Positions 5,457-5,521 of a stretch of DNA of 5,521 nucleotides are shown in pieces. Position 1 is the first letter of the stretch. Every line of letters begins with the position of its first letter. The stretch lies in the NCBI GenBank assembly GCA_003170655.1, contig PMYY01000189.1:10918-16438 (forward strand). Direction: 5' to 3'. The stretch is from Nitrospiraceae bacterium (GTDB lineage: Bacteria; Nitrospirota; Thermodesulfovibrionia; Thermodesulfovibrionales; Dissulfurispiraceae). The notes beneath the pieces are model-generated. The model worked only from the letters and a program-made list of their open reading frames with translations. It was not told the origin of the DNA and did not search any database. The position numbers and the translations under genes were made by a program.

Positions 5457-5521
5457 CATGTCTTTATAACTAGAACGTCTAGCGGAGAAGCACGCATCAG
5501 CGCCTCGGCATAGTCTGCTGA
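5453..5521 (-). CDS. Possible 3' end of a minus-strand gene (partial)
   Basis: The minus strand is open from the window edge for 22 codons to TAA at 5455-5453, reading SADYAEALMRASPLDVLVIKTC. The composition looks protein-like and the stop overlaps the PilZ stop by four bases in the convergent arrangement common in this window. Twenty-two open codons are not significant alone, the plus-strand frames close, and I do not recognise a family. Confidence 0.3.
   Translation of the reverse strand, partial: SADYAEALMRASPLDVLVIKTC
5470..5482. repeat. Short palindrome after the PilZ gene
   Basis: CTAGA (5470-5474) and TCTAG (5478-5482) form a perfect 5-bp inverted repeat around ACG. There is no T-run after it, so it is a weak terminator candidate at best. 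Confidence 0.25.

Overview
The window looks like ordinary chromosome from a Gram-negative, probably anaerobic bacterium, most likely in the broad deltaproteobacterial (Desulfobacterota/Geobacter/Syntrophorhabdus-like) group. LptE implies an outer membrane with LPS. The order leuS-lptE-holA facing rpsT, a small single-cluster ferredoxin and c-di-GMP signalling proteins all fit that group. This placement is inference from gene content only. I saw no insertion sequence, CRISPR array, tRNA or rRNA.

Layout. (1) Bases 1-1677, plus strand: a tightly packed housekeeping operon with the 3' end of leuS, lptE (overlapping leuS if the upstream ATG is used, otherwise 20 nt away) and holA, which starts at a TTG inside the lptE tail. 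(2) 1683-1973, minus strand: rpsT (ribosomal protein S20), convergent with holA across only 5 nt and starting at TTG. (3) 1974-2109: a short divergent promoter region whose two candidate -35 boxes overlap. (4) 2110-4510, plus strand: a probable three-gene operon with a conserved protein of unknown function that may have a deoxyhypusine-synthase-like NAD-binding fold, a translationally coupled [4Fe-4S] ferredoxin, and an HD-GYP-type protein with a GYM variant of the GYP motif. (5) 4519-4953, minus strand: a secreted CAP/SCP-domain protein, convergent with the HD-GYP gene. (6) 4954-5186: a 233-nt intergenic region with a CRP/FNR-like palindrome, a possible 29-codon ORF and a good sigma-70-type promoter for the next gene. 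(7) 5187-5456, plus strand: a stand-alone PilZ domain protein with intact c-di-GMP-binding motifs. (8) The last 69 bases may hold the 3' end of a minus-strand gene.

How the parts relate. The first block serves tRNA-Leu charging, LPS export and replication clamp loading; the genes are linked by position rather than pathway. The most interesting part is 2110-4510. The unknown protein and the ferredoxin overlap by ATGA, which suggests a redox partnership. The same transcript probably ends with a c-di-GMP phosphodiesterase candidate. A c-di-GMP receptor candidate (PilZ) lies about 700 bases downstream, so degradation and sensing of the same second messenger sit close together around a secreted CAP protein.
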